Shown piece after piece: positions 58,545 to 60,374 of a stretch of 60,374 bases of DNA (positions are counted from its first letter, which is position 1; each line of letters begins with the position of its first letter). Source of the stretch: an uncultured Geobacter sp. (GTDB lineage Bacteria > Desulfobacterota > Desulfuromonadia > Geobacterales > Geobacteraceae); contig CALABV010000080.1 of assembly GCA_937886325.1 (NCBI GenBank), positions 1-60,374 of the forward strand, written 5' to 3'. The notes under the pieces are model-generated. The model saw nothing but the letters and a program-made list of their open reading frames with translations, was not told the DNA's origin and did not search any database. Both the position numbers and the translations under genes were made by a program.

Positions 58545-60044
58545 ATGCCCAGTAAAATCATACTCCTCATTTTACTGATACTGCTTGCCGCCGCCGCGCC
58601 GGCTCTCGCGGAAGAGAGCGCGCCGCCGCAGGAGGAAGGTTCCATCATCACCTTCTGGCCGCTCTTCGATTACCGCGAGAGCCCCCGGGAAGGTTTCAGC
58701 AATCTTTCTATCCTGGGACCCCTGTTCAAGCTTCAAAAGAGCGGGGATACCACGGATACGGCTTTCCGGCCCTTGTTTTATCGAACGGAGACGGGTGATT
58801 CATCACGGACCGATTACCTCTACCCCCTCGCGTCCGATGATTCGGGCAGCGACGGCGAATACCTGCAGGTCCTGAAGCTGTACCAGAAGCGAACGCCCCG
58901 TCCGGGCGAGGTGGAGCGACGGGGAACCATGGTGTTCCCTTTCTATATTTCCGGCACATCGGAGAAGTACGGGCCCTATACCTCGTTTTTTCCGTTCTAT
59001 GGGGATATCTACGAACGGTTCTGGCGGGACGAGTATCATTATGTCCTGTTTCCGCTCTACGGGCGGACCGTCAAGAACGGCACCGAGACTCGAAACTACC
59101 TGTACCCGTTTTTCTCTCTGATATCGGGTGAGAAGGAGAGCGGGTTCCAGTTCTGGCCGCTGTACGGAGAATCGGAGAAGGAAGGCGTCTACCGCAAACG
59201 ATTCGCCCTGTGGCCGGTATTCTTCCAGGAGGAAAACGGTCTCGACACCGACAGTCCGGAACGGAAATTTTACCTCTTTCCCTTCTATACGTCCGCGGAG
59301 TCGCTGAAACGCTCCGAGCGCCATTACCTGTGGCCCTTCTTCGGTTATGTCTCGGACCGGGAAAAGAAGGTGGAAGAGCGGGACTACTTGTGGCCGTTCG
59401 TTGCAACCGTACGGAGCGAATCCAGAAACCTGGACCGCTATCTCCCCTTTTACAGCGAAGATCGGCGGAAGGAAAGGGTGAAGCGCTGGTATCTCTGGCC
59501 GTTCTACAGCCATGAGGAGATGACCACGGACAGCTTTCTGCAGGAGCGGCATCGGTTCCTGTTTTTCCTCTATTCGGACAACCGGGAGACCTGGACCGTG
59601 GACGGACTGGAACGGCGGCGGGTTGCTGTATGGCCCCTTTTCACCTACCGAAAAGACGAGCGCCAGGTGAAGACGGTTACCTTTCCCGCTCCGGTTGAGC
59701 CGGTCCTGAACAAGGAAGGTATTGAAAAAAACTGGGCGCCCCTGTGGCGTCTCTATGTGCAGAAATGGAACGATGCGGGGGATTCGGCGGTTTCTTTCCT
59801 CTGGAACCTGTACTGGCATGAGCGGAGAGGGGACGACCTGGCCATCGAGTTTTTTCCTTTTCTCTACTACCGTACGGAAAAGCATCGTACCGATCTCTCG
59901 CTGCTGAAGGGGCTGGTCCGTTACCGGAAACGGCTTGAGGAGAGGAAGTTGAGCTTTTTCTGGCTTCCTTTCGGCGTTGAGTGGGGGGCGCCGGTGCTGC
60001 CGGCCGGCCTGAAAACGAGAATGGATGCAAGGAGCGGTTTGTGA
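58545..60044 (+). CDS. Exported protein made of repeated aromatic 'WPFY' strands
   Basis: The 499-residue protein has a signal peptide (MPSKIILLILLILLAAAAPALA, cleavage near 22). The mature part consists almost wholly of about 17 short repeats, each a turn plus a strand centred on [FLV][WFR]P[LF][FY]: for example FWPLF, FRPLFY, VFPFY, FFPFY, LFPLY, LYPFF, FWPLY, LWPVFF, LFPFY, LWPFF, LWPFV and LWPFY. They are spaced roughly 20-35 residues apart with charged linkers. This suggests a beta-solenoid or beta-barrel in the periplasm or outer membrane. No known family is recognised. An ATG at 58500 is an alternative start. The stop overlaps the MlaE start, implying joint function. Confidence 0.72.
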   Translation: MPSKIILLILLILLAAAAPALAEESAPPQEEGSIITFWPLFDYRESPREGFSNLSILGPLFKLQKSGDTTDTAFRPLFYRTETGDSSRTDYLYPLASDDSGSDGEYLQVLKLYQKRTPRPGEVERRGTMVFPFYISGTSEKYGPYTSFFPFYGDIYERFWRDEYHYVLFPLYGRTVKNGTETRNYLYPFFSLISGEKESGFQFWPLYGESEKEGVYRKRFALWPVFFQEENGLDTDSPERKFYLFPFYTSAESLKRSERHYLWPFFGYVSDREKKVEERDYLWPFVATVRSESRNLDRYLPFYSEDRRKERVKRWYLWPFYSHEEMTTDSFLQERHRFLFFLYSDNRETWTVDGLERRRVAVWPLFTYRKDERQVKTVTFPAPVEPVLNKEGIEKNWAPLWRLYVQKWNDAGDSAVSFLWNLYWHERRGDDLAIEFFPFLYYRTEKHRTDLSLLKGLVRYRKRLEERKLSFFWLPFGVEWGAPVLPAGLKTRMDARSGL

Positions 60045-60374
60045 TGGGAATCCTGGAGAAAATCGGCGGGAAAATCCTCTATTTCTTCCAGATTGTCGGC
60101 GAGATGCTGCGGCTTCTCTTCCAGACGGTCTATTTCTTTCGGGAAGCGCCGCGGAATCTGCAGAGCATCCTGACCCAGATGTCCATCATGGGCTATGAAA
60201 CATTGCCCATCGCCTCTGTCATGGGGTTCTTCGTCGGCATGGTCCTGGCGCTCCAGACCGGTTCCGAGTTGCAGAAGTACGGGACCCAGGACATCATCGG
60301 CGCCATCGTCGGCCTGTCCCTGGTGCGGGAGCTGGGTCCGGTCATGACCAGTTTTCTCGTGGCGGGCCGGGTCG
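60044..60374 (+). CDS. mlaE: MlaE-family ABC transporter permease, N-terminal part (runs off the right edge)
   Basis: The visible 110 residues begin 'MGILEKIGGKILYFFQIVGEM'. They then show the MlaE/DUF140 features 'FFREAPRNLQSILTQMSIMGYETLPIASVMGFFVGMVLALQTGSELQKYG' and 'IIGAIVGLSLVRELGPVMTSFLVAGRV'. MlaE is the inner-membrane permease of a lipid transporter that moves phospholipids between inner and outer membrane with MlaF (ATPase) and MlaD (MCE protein), which would be expected just past the edge. The ATG shares one base with the preceding stop codon. Confidence 0.93.
   Translation, partial: MGILEKIGGKILYFFQIVGEMLRLLFQTVYFFREAPRNLQSILTQMSIMGYETLPIASVMGFFVGMVLALQTGSELQKYGTQDIIGAIVGLSLVRELGPVMTSFLVAGRV

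Noticed and set aside
1..60374. CRISPR array, prophage, insertion sequence or replication origin
   Set aside because: No regularly spaced repeats, transposase, integrase, phage structural genes or clusters of DnaA boxes were seen.

Overview
The window looks like chromosome of a Gram-negative, strictly or mostly anaerobic member of the Desulfobacterota, most probably a Geobacter/Desulfuromonas relative. The reasons are the gene content and order: queC-folE2, hisZ-purA, a two-subunit 2-oxoacid:ferredoxin oxidoreductase, a MetH that lacks the reactivation domain, a small diheme cytochrome c, sigma-54 control, a tungsten/molybdenum-type aldehyde:ferredoxin oxidoreductase and an Mla-type operon. 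This is inferred from family knowledge; no 16S rRNA or other taxonomic marker is present. I see no CRISPR array, rRNA, prophage or transposase.

Layout. 1-4739: the start of an IclR-type regulator (cut by the left edge), RNA-modification genes truD and trmB, a RhlB-like RNA helicase and the queuosine genes queC and folE2 (to 5545). 5590-11734: a surface-glycan cluster of six glycosyltransferases, including a GT10 fucosyltransferase-like enzyme. 11936-13204: a secreted, Arg/Tyr/Pro/Gly-rich tandem-repeat protein. 13499-17712: a fused gamma-alpha plus beta 2-oxoacid:ferredoxin oxidoreductase, a ferritin-like protein and thioredoxin reductase.

17850-27590: ten genes, every neighbouring pair overlapping, encoding zinc-ribbon/B-box membrane proteins, two RDD proteins, DUF4129, DUF4350, a MoxR ATPase, a DUF58 protein and a SpoIIM-family protein. 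It reads as one multi-protein membrane machine of unknown job. 27831-30721: hisZ-purA and a tRNA-Lys/tRNA-Glu pair with a terminator.

30722-41961: an AT-richer block with large intergenic regions, centred on a sigma-54 activator (34241-36187). Good sigma-54 promoters lie upstream of a porin and of an iron-dependent alcohol dehydrogenase. Next come an aldehyde:ferredoxin oxidoreductase, moaA and a MOSC protein. Together they suggest a regulated alcohol -> aldehyde -> acid route with its own pterin-cofactor supply.

42104-49178 (minus strand): a hotdog thioesterase, a 200-bp structured repeat, a split transketolase, a conserved unknown, metH, a GerMN protein and murI. 49446-54721: an operon with a 2-hydroxyacyl-CoA-dehydratase-like protein and its ATP-dependent activator, a diheme cytochrome, a HExxH protein and a RecG with an extra AbrB-like N-terminal domain. 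54807-60374: cspA with a long leader, a LOG-family protein, leuCD, an exported protein built from some 17 repeats of an aromatic 'WPFY' motif, and the start of an MlaE permease (cut by the right edge).

The best candidates for something new are the ten-gene MoxR/DUF58/B-box operon, the two-copy nested-hairpin repeat (9449-9513 and 42683-42882), the sigma-54 alcohol/aldehyde locus with a structured porin leader, the dehydratase-like/AbrB-RecG operon and the WPFY-repeat protein next to MlaE.
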